From Rhodoferax sp. U11-2br (GTDB taxonomy: Bacteria; Pseudomonadota; Gammaproteobacteria; Burkholderiales; Burkholderiaceae_C), in NCBI RefSeq assembly GCF_018619435.1, contig NZ_JAHFZF010000002.1:124001-188000 (forward strand): a stretch of DNA of 64,000 nt, in the 5' to 3' direction. The first letter of the stretch is position 1, and each line of letters begins with the position of its first letter. Positions 17,384 through 26,424 of the stretch are shown here, piece by piece. A program made the position numbers and the translations under genes. A model generated the notes under the pieces. That model worked only from the letters and a program-made list of their open reading frames with translations. It did no database searches and was not told the DNA's origin.

Positions 17384-18367
17384 ATGCAAAGCACCATGTC
17401 CACCAAGTCAAAAATTGTCATTGCGCTGGTGCTGGTGGCTGCCCTGGGCGGTGCCTTTGCCATCTGGCAGATGCGTGCGCCCGAGTTGCCGCAAGGGTTG
17501 GCGTTTGGCAATGGTCGGCTCGAAGCCACTGAGGTCGATGTGGCCACCAAGGTCGGTGGGCGCCTGGCCAGTCTGATCCCGCACGAAGGTGACCAAGTGG
17601 CCCAGGGCCAGACCGTGGCTATCCTTGATGCCGATGACGTTGCCGCTCAGTGGCGCGCCGCCCAGGCCCAGGTGCGCCAGGCACAACAAGCCACCCGCGC
17701 AGCGCAAGCCGGTGTGTCCAAGGCCGAATCCGATATGGCGCTGGCGCGTATCACGCTGCAACGCTCGCAGGAACTGGTGCAAAAAGGCTTCATCAGCGGT
17801 GCCACCCTGGACCGCGATCACAACACCCAGCAGGGCGCGTTAGCCGGTCTGTCTGCGGCGCGCACGCAAGTGGCCGAGGCCGAAGCCGCCACCCAGGCGG
17901 CAGTGGCACGTGGTGAGAGCCTGAGCGCCACTCTCAACGACACCTCCCTCAAGGCGCCAATCACCGGGCGCGTGCTCTACCGCCTGGCTGAACCGGGCGA
18001 GGTGCTGGCGGCTGGCTCCAAGCTACTGACGCTGCTGAACATGACGGATGTGTCGATGACCATCTTTTTGCCCGCTGCCGAGGCCGGCAAAGTGGTCATT
18101 GGCAGCCCGGCGCGCATTGTGCTGGACGCCTTGCCCAACCAGGTGCTGCCCGCCACCGTGAGCTTTGTGGCGCCGCGCGCCCAGTTCACGCCCAAAGAGG
18201 TTGAAACCCGCAGCGAGCGTGAAAAGCTGATGTTCCGTGTCAAGGTCAAGGTGGACGCCACTTGGCTCGCCCAACATGAGCAGATCACCAAAGGCGGCAT
18301 GCCCGGTATGGCCTATGTCCAAACCGACCCTCAAGCACCCTGGCCGGAAAATTTGCAACTGCGGTAG
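17384..18367 (+). CDS. HlyD-family periplasmic adaptor of an ABC exporter (YhiI type)
   Basis: 327 residues with an N-terminal anchor helix (about 8-27, IVIALVLVAALGGAFAIW), a lipoyl-like half (TKVGGRLASLIPHEGDQV, about 55-72), an Ala/Gln-rich coiled-coil hairpin (about 90-185), the second lipoyl half and a beta-barrel domain (about 200-320). The order adaptor / double-ATPase-permease / permease is the same as yhiI-rbbA-yhhJ of Escherichia coli, which supports the role as partner of the next two genes. Five bases separate it from the next start. Possible in-frame alternative ATG at 17396. Confidence 0.88.
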   Translation: MQSTMSTKSKIVIALVLVAALGGAFAIWQMRAPELPQGLAFGNGRLEATEVDVATKVGGRLASLIPHEGDQVAQGQTVAILDADDVAAQWRAAQAQVRQAQQATRAAQAGVSKAESDMALARITLQRSQELVQKGFISGATLDRDHNTQQGALAGLSAARTQVAEAEAATQAAVARGESLSATLNDTSLKAPITGRVLYRLAEPGEVLAAGSKLLTLLNMTDVSMTIFLPAAEAGKVVIGSPARIVLDALPNQVLPATVSFVAPRAQFTPKEVETRSEREKLMFRVKVKVDATWLAQHEQITKGGMPGMAYVQTDPQAPWPENLQLR

Positions 18368-18373
18368 AGCGCC

Positions 18374-21187
18374 GTGAACACCCCCGCACCCACGAGCAGC
18401 GTCGCCAGCCTGCGTGGCGTGACCCAGCGCTACGGCAAGGTGCTGGCGCTCGATCAGATCACGCTGGACTTGCCCTCAAGCTGTATGGTGGGCCTGATCG
18501 GGCCCGATGGGGTGGGCAAATCCACCCTGCTGGCGCTGCTGGCCGGTGCGCGCGAGATTCAAACTGGCCAGGTGACCGCCCTGGGTGCCGACATGGCAGA
18601 CCGCCAGCAGCGCAACCTGACCCAGCCGCGCATTGCCTACATGCCCCAAGGCCTGGGCAAAAACCTCTACCCAACGCTGTCAGTGTTTGAGAACGTCGAT
18701 TTTTTTGGTCGTTTGTTCGGCCAGAACGCGGCTGAGCGCGCCAAGCGCATCACCGAGTTGCTGGCCAGCACCGGGCTGACACCGTTTCGCGACCGCCCCG
18801 CGGCCAAACTCTCGGGCGGCATGAAACAAAAGCTTGGCCTGTGTTGTGCATTGATTCACGACCCCGACCTGCTGATTCTGGACGAACCCACCACCGGCGT
18901 CGACCCGCTGTCACGCCGCCAGTTCTGGGAGCTGATCGACAGCATCCGCGCGCGGCGCCCCGGCATGAGTGTGGTGGTGGCCACCGCCTACATGGAAGAA
19001 GCGGCGGGTTTTGACTGGCTGGTGGCCATGGACGACGGGCGCGTGCTGGGCACAGGCACCACGGCCGAGCTGCTGGCCAAGAACGGCAAAACCACGCTGG
19101 AAGAAGCCTTCATCGCCCTCTTGCCCGCTGAGCAGCGCAAGGCCCACCATACGCTGGTGATGCCACCGCGCCAGCCCAGCAGCGGCCCACCTGCGATTGA
19201 GGCCAGCCACCTGACCCAGCGGTTTGGCGACTTCACTGCAGTGAGCGACGTGAGTTTTCGCATCGAACGCGGCGAAATCTTCGGCTTTTTGGGCTCCAAC
19301 GGTTGTGGCAAAACCACCACCATGAAGATGCTCACCGGTTTGCTGCCACCCACCGAGGGCCAGGCCACCTTGTTTGGCAAAACGGTGGATGCGCGGGATC
19401 TGGCCACCCGCAAGCAGGTGGGCTACATGTCGCAGGCGTTTTCGCTTTACGGCGAACTCACGGTGCGGCAAAACCTGGACTTGCACGCCCATTTGTTCAA
19501 CCTGCCGCCCGACACCATCGGCCCGCGCCTCGATGAGCTGGTGAAGCGTTTTTCGCTGGAGGTCTACCTGGATGAACCCGCCGCCGGGCTGCCGCTGGGC
19601 ATCCGCCAGCGCCTGTCCCTCGCGGTGGCGGTGGTGCATGGCCCAAAGCTGCTGATCCTGGACGAGCCGACATCGGGCGTTGACCCGATTGCACGTGACC
19701 AGTTCTGGGAACTGCTGGCCGAGTTGTCGCGCAGCCAGGGTGTCACCATCTTCATCTCGACCCACTTCATGAACGAGGCCGAGCGTTGTGACCGCATCTC
19801 GCTGATGCACGCCGGGCGTGTGTTGGCCAGCGACACCCCGGAGGCGCTGCGGCAAACACGTGGCGCGGCCACACTCGAAGACGCATTTATCAGCTACCTC
19901 GAAGAAGCCAGCGGCATTGCACCTGCTGCTGGGGCATCGCAGCCGCCAAACGTCGGACCTGCCATTGAGGCACAAAAACCCACGTCAGCCCTTATGGGAC
20001 AAAGGGATGATGATACAAAAAGCAGAGCGACCGTCACGCCACGTGTCAACCCACCCCACACGGCCTTCAGCCTGCGCCGCCTGCTGGCTTACGCCTACCG
20101 CGAGTTCCTGGAGTTGCGCCGCGACCCGATCCGCCTGACCTTTGCCCTGCTGGGCTCGGTGCTGCTGATGTTTGTGCTGGGTTACGGCATTTCGCTGGAC
20201 GTCGAAGGCCTGCGTTTTGCAGTGCTGGACCGCGACCAGTCGCCCGAGAGCCGGGCCTATGTGCAGAACATTGCGGGCTCGCGTTATTTCATCGAACAGC
20301 CCGCACTCACCAGCAACGAGGACATCGACGAGCGCATGCGCCGCGATGAGTTGTCGCTGGCGCTGGAGTTGCCTGCGGGCTTTGGGCGCGACCTGCGGCT
20401 GGGCCGCCAGCCCGAGGTGGGTGTCTGGATCGATGGCGCCATGCCGTTTCGCGGTGAAACCATCCGGGGTTATGTACAAGGCCTGCATTACCAGTATGTG
20501 ACTCAACTGATCACTGAGGCCACCGGCACCGCGCCGGTACAAGCTGCCACGCTGGCGCTGCGTTACCGCTACAACCAGGATTTCAAGAGCATTTTTGCGA
20601 TGGTGCCCGCGGTGATCCCGTTGCTGCTGATCTTCATCCCGGCGATCTTGATGGCACTCGGTGTGGTGCGTGAAAAAGAGCTGGGCTCGATCACCAACTT
20701 GTATGTCACGCCGGTGACCCGGCTGGAGTTTCTGGTGGGCAAACAACTGCCTTACATCGCGATGTCGATGGTCAGCTTCTTTTTGCTGTTGTTGCAGGCG
20801 GTGGTGGTGTTTGGCGTGCCGGTCAAGGGCAGTGTGCTGGCGCTTAGCTTTGGCGCGCTGCTGTATGTGACCGCCACCACCGGCATGGGGCTGTTGATCT
20901 CGACCTTCACCAATACCCAGATTGCGGCGCTGTTTGGCACTGCCTTGTTGACCATGTTGCCCACGGTGCAGTTTGCTGGCTTGACCACGCCGGTGAGTTC
21001 ACTCGAAGGCCTGGGTTATTGGATCGGGCAGTTTTTCCCAGCGACTTACTTCCTGGTGATTTGCCGGGGCGTGTTCACCAAGGCGCTGGCGTTTGGCGAT
21101 CTGATGGGCCAGTTTCTGGCGCTGTCAGCATTCATCCCGGTGCTCACGGTGCTGAGCCTGGTGTTGCTGCGCAAGCAGGAGAAGTGA
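18374..21187 (+). CDS. rbbA: ABC exporter fusion: two ATPase domains plus ABC-2 permease (RbbA type)
   Basis: 937 residues, GTG start. First ATPase (about 10-240): Walker [10 protein letters not shown], signature LSGGMKQ, Walker [14 protein letters not shown]. Second ATPase (about 270-500): Walker [10 protein letters not shown], signature replaced by LPLGIRQRL, Walker [15 protein letters not shown] linker of about 60 residues is followed by an ABC-2 membrane domain with one early helix ([17 protein letters not shown]) and five late ones. This matches the RbbA/YhiH architecture. The family was described as ribosome-associated in E. coli, but the linked adaptor and permease fit an envelope exporter. 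It is joined to yhhJ by only 2 bases. Confidence 0.9.
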   Translation: MNTPAPTSSVASLRGVTQRYGKVLALDQITLDLPSSCMVGLIGPDGVGKSTLLALLAGAREIQTGQVTALGADMADRQQRNLTQPRIAYMPQGLGKNLYPTLSVFENVDFFGRLFGQNAAERAKRITELLASTGLTPFRDRPAAKLSGGMKQKLGLCCALIHDPDLLILDEPTTGVDPLSRRQFWELIDSIRARRPGMSVVVATAYMEEAAGFDWLVAMDDGRVLGTGTTAELLAKNGKTTLEEAFIALLPAEQRKAHHTLVMPPRQPSSGPPAIEASHLTQRFGDFTAVSDVSFRIERGEIFGFLGSNGCGKTTTMKMLTGLLPPTEGQATLFGKTVDARDLATRKQVGYMSQAFSLYGELTVRQNLDLHAHLFNLPPDTIGPRLDELVKRFSLEVYLDEPAAGLPLGIRQRLSLAVAVVHGPKLLILDEPTSGVDPIARDQFWELLAELSRSQGVTIFISTHFMNEAERCDRISLMHAGRVLASDTPEALRQTRGAATLEDAFISYLEEASGIAPAAGASQPPNVGPAIEAQKPTSALMGQRDDDTKSRATVTPRVNPPHTAFSLRRLLAYAYREFLELRRDPIRLTFALLGSVLLMFVLGYGISLDVEGLRFAVLDRDQSPESRAYVQNIAGSRYFIEQPALTSNEDIDERMRRDELSLALELPAGFGRDLRLGRQPEVGVWIDGAMPFRGETIRGYVQGLHYQYVTQLITEATGTAPVQAATLALRYRYNQDFKSIFAMVPAVIPLLLIFIPAILMALGVVREKELGSITNLYVTPVTRLEFLVGKQLPYIAMSMVSFFLLLLQAVVVFGVPVKGSVLALSFGALLYVTATTGMGLLISTFTNTQIAALFGTALLTMLPTVQFAGLTTPVSSLEGLGYWIGQFFPATYFLVICRGVFTKALAFGDLMGQFLALSAFIPVLTVLSLVLLRKQEK

Positions 21188-21189
21188 GC

Positions 21190-22335
21190 ATGGCCACCAA
21201 CAACGTTTTCGCCAGCCTGTCCAACATCTACCGTCTGGGTATCAAAGAGCTGCGCAGCCTGGTGGCTGACAAGGTGCTGCTGGTGCTGATCATCTGGGCG
21301 TTTTCGGGTGGCATCTATGTGGCCTCGACCGCGAGTTCTACCGAGCTGCACAACGCGCCAGTGGCGGTGGTGGACGAGGACCAGTCGCCGCTGTCGCGGC
21401 GGTTGGTAGACGCACTCTATCCACCGTACTTCAAGCTGCCGCAGCAGATCGCCCTGAACCAGCTCGACCCGGTGATGGACAAGGGGCTGTATTCCTTCAC
21501 CCTGATCATCCCGGCCCACTTCCAGAGTGATCTGGTGGCTGGGCGCCAGCCCGAGGTGCAGCTCAACATCGACGCCACCAACATGAGCCAGTCCTTCATC
21601 GGGGCGAGTTACATCCAGTCGATTGCCAGCGCCGAGATCACGCAGTTTTTGACGGGAAGTAGCGACAGCGCGGCGCTGCCGATCAGCCTGGTGACCCGCG
21701 TGCGCTTTAACCCCAATCTGAACGGCAAGTGGTTTGGCGGTGTGATGGAGGTGATCAGCAACGTCACCATGCTGACCATCATCCTGGTAGGTGCCGCGCT
21801 GATCCGCGAGCGTGAACACGGCACCATCGAACACTTGCTGGTGATGCCGCTGGCACCTGTTGAAATCATGCTGGCCAAAATCTGGGCCAACGGCCTGGCG
21901 GTGCTGCTGGGGGTGATTTTTGCGATGACGGTGGTGCTGCAGCTTGTGCTGAAAATCCCGATTGCCGGGTCTGTGACGCTGTTTGTGGGTGCTGCCGCGC
22001 TGTACCTGTTTGCCGCCGCGTCCATCGGCATTTATCTGGGCACACTGGCGCGCTCGATGCCGCAGTTGGGGCTGCTGATCATCCTGACCATCATCCCGCT
22101 GCAATTACTCTCGGGCGGCGTCACCCCGCGTGAAAGCATGCCCGAGCTGGTGCAACACCTGATGCTGGCCGCACCCACCACCTACTTTGTGCGGCTGGCG
22201 CAGGCCATTTTGTACCGGGGTGCGGGGCTCGGTGAGGTCTGGTTCGACATGCTCTGTATGCTGGGTGTGGGCAGCGTGTTTTTTGTCGCGGCGCTGCTGC
22301 GTTTTCGCAGCTCGGTGACCCAGACACAGGTCTAA
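21190..22335 (+). CDS. yhhJ: ABC-2 type transporter permease (YhhJ type)
   Basis: 381 residues with one N-terminal TM helix (about 25-45), a periplasmic domain (about 45-180) and five C-terminal helices, the usual ABC2_membrane_3 layout; EREHGTIEHLLVMPL is the conserved coupling region. It starts 2 bases after the rbbA-type stop, so it belongs to the same operon and likely pairs with the permease half of that protein. Substrate unknown. The downstream gap carries a degenerate copy of the dispersed repeat (about 22350-22385). Confidence 0.9.
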   Translation: MATNNVFASLSNIYRLGIKELRSLVADKVLLVLIIWAFSGGIYVASTASSTELHNAPVAVVDEDQSPLSRRLVDALYPPYFKLPQQIALNQLDPVMDKGLYSFTLIIPAHFQSDLVAGRQPEVQLNIDATNMSQSFIGASYIQSIASAEITQFLTGSSDSAALPISLVTRVRFNPNLNGKWFGGVMEVISNVTMLTIILVGAALIREREHGTIEHLLVMPLAPVEIMLAKIWANGLAVLLGVIFAMTVVLQLVLKIPIAGSVTLFVGAAALYLFAAASIGIYLGTLARSMPQLGLLIILTIIPLQLLSGGVTPRESMPELVQHLMLAAPTTYFVRLAQAILYRGAGLGEVWFDMLCMLGVGSVFFVAALLRFRSSVTQTQV

Positions 22336-22559
22336 GGTCTCCAAAATAGATAGCTGTTCACCCTTGATCGGTAAGGGCTGATCAGGTGTAAGAGCCATAA
22401 CCACGAATGCTGTCCATCAGGGAGCAAAGGGCCTACAGCGTAAAAGGTCTACCCCCCATCGCCGTGACGCATCTGGCTGTTACAGTTTGAGACACATCAC
22501 CCATCGCGTGATCTGTCTGCAAAAATCAGGTTCAGGGGCATCAATGCACAAGTTGGACT

Positions 22560-23555
22560 ATGGACGACGTTGATCTCAACCGGGACCGGCTGGCTCTGGC
22601 GCTGGAAGCCGCCGGACTCGACCTCTGGGAAAACAATTTGCTCACTGGTGAAGTCAGCCGCCGAGCCATGAAAACCATTGCGACCCTGGGTTATCCCGAG
22701 GAAGAGCAATGGACCTATGTTGAGCAGTTTTTCCAGCTGATCCACCCGGATGATCGGCCACACGTGCAGCTTGCGTTGGATGAACACCTGTGTGGCCGCA
22801 CTCCCCAGTACCGCGCTGAGTTCAGGTTACGTGCCAAAGACGGCAGCTGGCTCTGGTTTGCCAATTACGGCAAGATCATGGACCGTGACAGCCACAGCCC
22901 GGCGCAGCGTTTTGTGGGGGTGACCTTCAACATCGACGACCGCAAGCGCAAGGAAGACGAGCTGGCACAGATCAACCAGCAATTGGCCGAGAAAAATGCC
23001 TTGCTGGAGCGGTACAACACCGCGCTGGAACTGCTGGCCGCCAGCGACTCCCTGACCGGGCTGGCCAACCGGCGTCGGCTGATGGAGCTGGGGGCCAATG
23101 AGTGCAAGCGCACGGCGCGGTTTTCACACGACCTGTCGCTGCTGGTGGTGGACATTGACTGCTTCAAGAACATCAACGATGCCTGGGGGCATCAGGTGGG
23201 TGACCGGGTGATCTGCGCTGTGGCCGACGCCTGCACCGGCCGCATCCGCACCGGCCTGGACACCGCCGCCCGCGTGGGTGGAGAGGAGTTTGTGGTGTTG
23301 CTGCCGCAGACCAACCTCACCAGTGCCTGCGCGGTGGCCGAATCCCTGCGCCAGACGGTGGCCCACAAACAGGTGCCAACCAACGACTCCGGGGCCAGCG
23401 TGAGCTTCACCGTCAGCATTGGTGTGGCGACGCTGCAGGGACACGCCATGCCCTTTGACCAACTGCTCAACAACGCCGACAAAGCACTCTACTTGGCCAA
23501 GCAGTCCGGACGCAATCAGGTGCAGTCCTGGGACGATGCACCCTGGCCTGTATGA
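22560..23555 (+). CDS. PAS-GGDEF diguanylate cyclase
   Basis: 331 residues, soluble. A PAS domain (about 8-130) with the PAC-type end FVGVTFNIDDRKRKEDEL is followed by a short coiled linker and a GGDEF domain (about 165-325). The active-site motif is the functional variant GGEEF (about 240-244). The inhibitory-site position reads TGLD instead of RxxD, so classical product inhibition is probably absent. LTGLANRRRL and DIDCFKNINDAWGH are intact. Likely makes c-di-GMP. It is followed by a second PAS-GGDEF gene after 161 bases, possibly co-transcribed. Confidence 0.92.
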   Translation: MDDVDLNRDRLALALEAAGLDLWENNLLTGEVSRRAMKTIATLGYPEEEQWTYVEQFFQLIHPDDRPHVQLALDEHLCGRTPQYRAEFRLRAKDGSWLWFANYGKIMDRDSHSPAQRFVGVTFNIDDRKRKEDELAQINQQLAEKNALLERYNTALELLAASDSLTGLANRRRLMELGANECKRTARFSHDLSLLVVDIDCFKNINDAWGHQVGDRVICAVADACTGRIRTGLDTAARVGGEEFVVLLPQTNLTSACAVAESLRQTVAHKQVPTNDSGASVSFTVSIGVATLQGHAMPFDQLLNNADKALYLAKQSGRNQVQSWDDAPWPV

Positions 23556-23716
23556 AAGCCAAAGGGTTCGGGAAACCGGCCAAACCGCCTGCTGGTGGCC
23601 CGCCGTCCAGCAGCCATTGACGACGCAAAAGCGGGGCGCCCGTCGCGCGATCCAGGTCGTGCCAGCGCGCATTTGAGGTGTAATGCTTTACCCAAAACCC
23701 ATGGAGAGCCTGAACC

Positions 23717-25030
23717 ATGTCTTTGCCTGGACTGATGTGTGCAACGCTGTTCAAACACCTGCCGGACGGCGTTTTTTTGATCGACCCCGAAACCTCCTGT
23801 GTTCTGGACTGCAATGAAGTGGCGTTGAAACACGTCGGCATGGAGCGCAGCGAGATCCTCAACCAGTCGGTGCTGAAGTTGCATGTCGAGGTGATGGGCC
23901 TGGACCAGTGGGCCAGTCTGGCGCAGGCGGTGCGTGCTGTCGAGCACCTGGTGTTTGTGGTGCATCACCGCCACAAGTCCGGCGCGGAAGTCCCGGTGGA
24001 GATCAAGACCAGCCACTTCTGGCAGGACGGGCGCGAGTATTTTTTGTCGATTGCCCGCAACATCAGTACACGCCAGGCCCAGGAGCGCGCCGGGCACCGT
24101 GATGAGGCCCAGCTGCGTTATGCGCTCAACGAGGCCCTAGACGGCCTGTGGGACTGGAACCTGCAGACCGATGAGGTGTTTTTCAGCCCGCAGCTGGCGC
24201 GTATGCTGGGCTACGGCCCCAGCGAGATGACCCCCCACCGCGATACCTGGAGCGCCAACCTGCACCCCGAGGACGCCTTGTGGGTGCGCAAGGTGTTGCA
24301 GGAACACATTGATGGCCAGCGCAGCCGCTACAACGCCGAGTACCGCCTGCGCAACCGCAATGGCCACTACGTCTGGGTGCATGATCGAGGCCGCGTGTGT
24401 GAACACAACGACGACGGCCAACCGATTCGCATGCTGGGCATGATGCGCAACGTCACCGACCAAAAAACCATGGAGCTCACGCTGCAGGCCATGGCCTCAC
24501 ACGACCCGCTGACCGGGCTGCTCAACCGCCGCGAAGGTGAACAGGTGTTGGACCGGCAGCTGGAGCTGTGCCGTCGGCTGGCGGTGCCCATGGGCATGTG
24601 CTTTTTCGATCTGGACCACTTCAAACGCATCAACGACGAACACGGCCACGCCCTGGGTGACAAGGTGCTGCAGCGTGTGGCCCAGACCATCAGCCACGAG
24701 GTGCGCAGCACCGACGCCCTGTTTCGCTGGGACAGCGACGAATTCCTGCTGCTGTGTGTCGACACCGCCGAGTCTGATCTGCTGGTGCTGGTTGAAAAGC
24801 TGCGCGCCAAAATTGCCGCCACCCATTGGCAGGACCTGGGTCAGTTGCCCGGCATCACCTGCAGCTTTGGTGTAGCGGTGTTTCCCGACCATGCGGACAA
24901 CGCCGATAACCTGTTTGTGGCCGCCGATTCGGCGCTGTACCGGGCCAAGGCCCAGGGCCGCAACCGGGTGGAGGTGGCGCCCAAAAACACGCCAGCGGCA
25001 GTGGCTGCCCAAACATCAGAAAACAAATAG
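23717..25030 (+). CDS. PAS-PAS-GGDEF protein with degenerate active-site motif
   Basis: 437 residues: PAS (about 8-115), PAS with PAC (about 125-250), GGDEF domain (about 255-425). The domain keeps DPLTGLLNRREG, FFDLDHFKRINDEHGH and CSFGVAVFP, but the loop that should read GGDEF reads DSDEF (residues 339-343). The inhibitory site RxxD is exactly conserved five residues before it (RSTD, 330-333). Loss of both glycines usually reduces or abolishes cyclase activity, while the I-site can still bind c-di-GMP, so this may be a receptor or a weak enzyme. The ATG at 23717 begins the PAS fold. The gene ends at a perfect hairpin repeat (25031-25063). Confidence 0.9.
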   Translation: MSLPGLMCATLFKHLPDGVFLIDPETSCVLDCNEVALKHVGMERSEILNQSVLKLHVEVMGLDQWASLAQAVRAVEHLVFVVHHRHKSGAEVPVEIKTSHFWQDGREYFLSIARNISTRQAQERAGHRDEAQLRYALNEALDGLWDWNLQTDEVFFSPQLARMLGYGPSEMTPHRDTWSANLHPEDALWVRKVLQEHIDGQRSRYNAEYRLRNRNGHYVWVHDRGRVCEHNDDGQPIRMLGMMRNVTDQKTMELTLQAMASHDPLTGLLNRREGEQVLDRQLELCRRLAVPMGMCFFDLDHFKRINDEHGHALGDKVLQRVAQTISHEVRSTDALFRWDSDEFLLLCVDTAESDLLVLVEKLRAKIAATHWQDLGQLPGITCSFGVAVFPDHADNADNLFVAADSALYRAKAQGRNRVEVAPKNTPAAVAAQTSENK

Positions 25031-25063
25031 GCTACCAGCCCTTTTGATATAAGGGCTGGTAGC
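25031..25063. repeat. Perfect 13-bp inverted repeat of the dispersed intergenic family
   Basis: Arms GCTACCAGCCCTT and AAGGGCTGGTAGC are perfectly complementary around a 7-base loop. It begins one base after the stop of the PAS-PAS-GGDEF gene and ends 20 bases before the deaminase ATG. It is the cleanest copy of the family in this window, and can end transcription of the upstream gene. Confidence 0.75.
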
Positions 25064-25083
25064 TACTTTAATTATAGTGAATC

Positions 25084-26379
25084 ATGCCCATGCTTGACCT
25101 GCTGATCCACAACGCCAGCTTGCCCGATGGGCGCCAGCACATGTCGGTGGCTGTGCAAGACGGCCGCATTGTCGAGGTGGCCGCTGGCCTGCAGGCCCAG
25201 GCGCACCACAGCGTTGATGCCCAGGGCCAGCTGCTGAGCCCGCCGTTTGTGGATGCCCACTTCCACATGGACGCCACCCTGAGCTACGGCCTGCCACGGG
25301 TCAACCAGAGTGGCACGCTGCTGGAGGGCATCGCGTTATGGGGTGAACTCAAACCGCTGCTCACGCAAGAAGCCCTGATTGAGCGCGCCCTGGCCTACTG
25401 CGATTGGGCGGTGGCCAAGGGCCTGTTGGCGATCCGCACCCATGTGGATGTGTGTGACGACCGCCTGCTGGCGGTGGATGCGCTGCTGGAGGTGAAACGT
25501 CGGGTGGCACCCTACATCGACCTGCAGCTGGTGGCCTTCCCGCAGGACGGTGCGCTGCGTGCGCCCGGTGCCCTGGCCAACCTCCAGCGTGCGCTGGACA
25601 AAGGTGTGGATGTGGTGGGTGGCATTCCCCACTTTGAGCGGACCTACGAACAGGGCACCCAGAGCGTCAAGCTCTTGTGTGAACTCGCTGCCGAGCGTGG
25701 CCTGCGTGTGGACATGCACTGCGACGAGTCGGACGACCCTCTCTCGCGCCATGTCGAAACCCTGGCCTTCGAGACCCAGCGCCTGGGTTTGCACGGCCGG
25801 GTCACCGGTTCACACCTGACCTCGATGCACAGCATGGACAACTACTACGTGTCCAAGCTGATGGCCTTGATGGCCGAGGCGCAGTTGCATGCGGTGGCCA
25901 ACCCTCTGATCAACATCACGCTGCAAGGCCGCCACGACAGCTACCCCAAACGCCGAGGGATGACCCGTGTGCCTGAGCTGCTGGCGGCAGGCATCAATGT
26001 CGCGTTTGGCCACGACTGTGTGATGGACCCGTGGTACAGCTTAGGCAGTGGCGACATGCTCGAAGTGGCCCACATGGGCCTGCATGTGGCGCAGATGACC
26101 AGCCAGGCCGCGATGCGCCAGTGTTTTGATGCGGTCACGGTGAATGCCGCACGGGTTTTGGGCCTGGAACACTATGGGCTGGAGGTCGGCTGCCACGCCG
26201 ATTTTGTGCTGTTACAAGCGCGTGACCCGGTGGAGGCGCTGCGCCTGCACGCCACCCGGCTGCAGGTGTTCAAACGCGGCAAACTGCTGGCCCAGACGCC
26301 GGCCACGGCTGCCCAGCTGCATCTGCCTGGGCGGCCCGGGCAAACCCGCTGGATGCCTGACAGCCCCGGTTTCGGCTGA
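25084..26379 (+). CDS. codA: Cytosine deaminase-like amidohydrolase
   Basis: 431 residues, amidohydrolase superfamily. The metal-binding HxH is in DAHFHMDATLS (about 58-68). Further metal and catalytic residues lie in DMHCDESDD (about 209-217), GSHLTSMHS (about 242-250) and FGHDCVMDPWYSLGSGDML (about 309-327), which match the CodA arrangement closely. The expected reaction is cytosine to uracil plus ammonia; related enzymes act on isoguanine, creatinine-like or triazine-derived substrates, so the symbol is provisional. No cytosine permease is adjacent. The gene is convergent with the malic enzyme gene and followed by a strong hairpin. Confidence 0.82.
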   Translation: MPMLDLLIHNASLPDGRQHMSVAVQDGRIVEVAAGLQAQAHHSVDAQGQLLSPPFVDAHFHMDATLSYGLPRVNQSGTLLEGIALWGELKPLLTQEALIERALAYCDWAVAKGLLAIRTHVDVCDDRLLAVDALLEVKRRVAPYIDLQLVAFPQDGALRAPGALANLQRALDKGVDVVGGIPHFERTYEQGTQSVKLLCELAAERGLRVDMHCDESDDPLSRHVETLAFETQRLGLHGRVTGSHLTSMHSMDNYYVSKLMALMAEAQLHAVANPLINITLQGRHDSYPKRRGMTRVPELLAAGINVAFGHDCVMDPWYSLGSGDMLEVAHMGLHVAQMTSQAAMRQCFDAVTVNAARVLGLEHYGLEVGCHADFVLLQARDPVEALRLHATRLQVFKRGKLLAQTPATAAQLHLPGRPGQTRWMPDSPGFG

Positions 26380-26396
26380 CACCGGGTTTTGGCTCA

Positions 26397-26419
26397 CCAC
26401 CCCGACGCTACCGGGGTGG
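26397..26419. terminator. GC-rich hairpin between convergent genes
   Basis: CCACCCCG and CGGGGTGG (8 bp, 7-base loop) lie between the deaminase stop at 26379 and the malic enzyme stop at 26425. The short T-rich tail GTTTCTC follows on the plus strand. Position and structure fit a rho-independent terminator, mainly for the plus-strand gene. Confidence 0.6.
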
Positions 26420-26424
26420 GTTTC

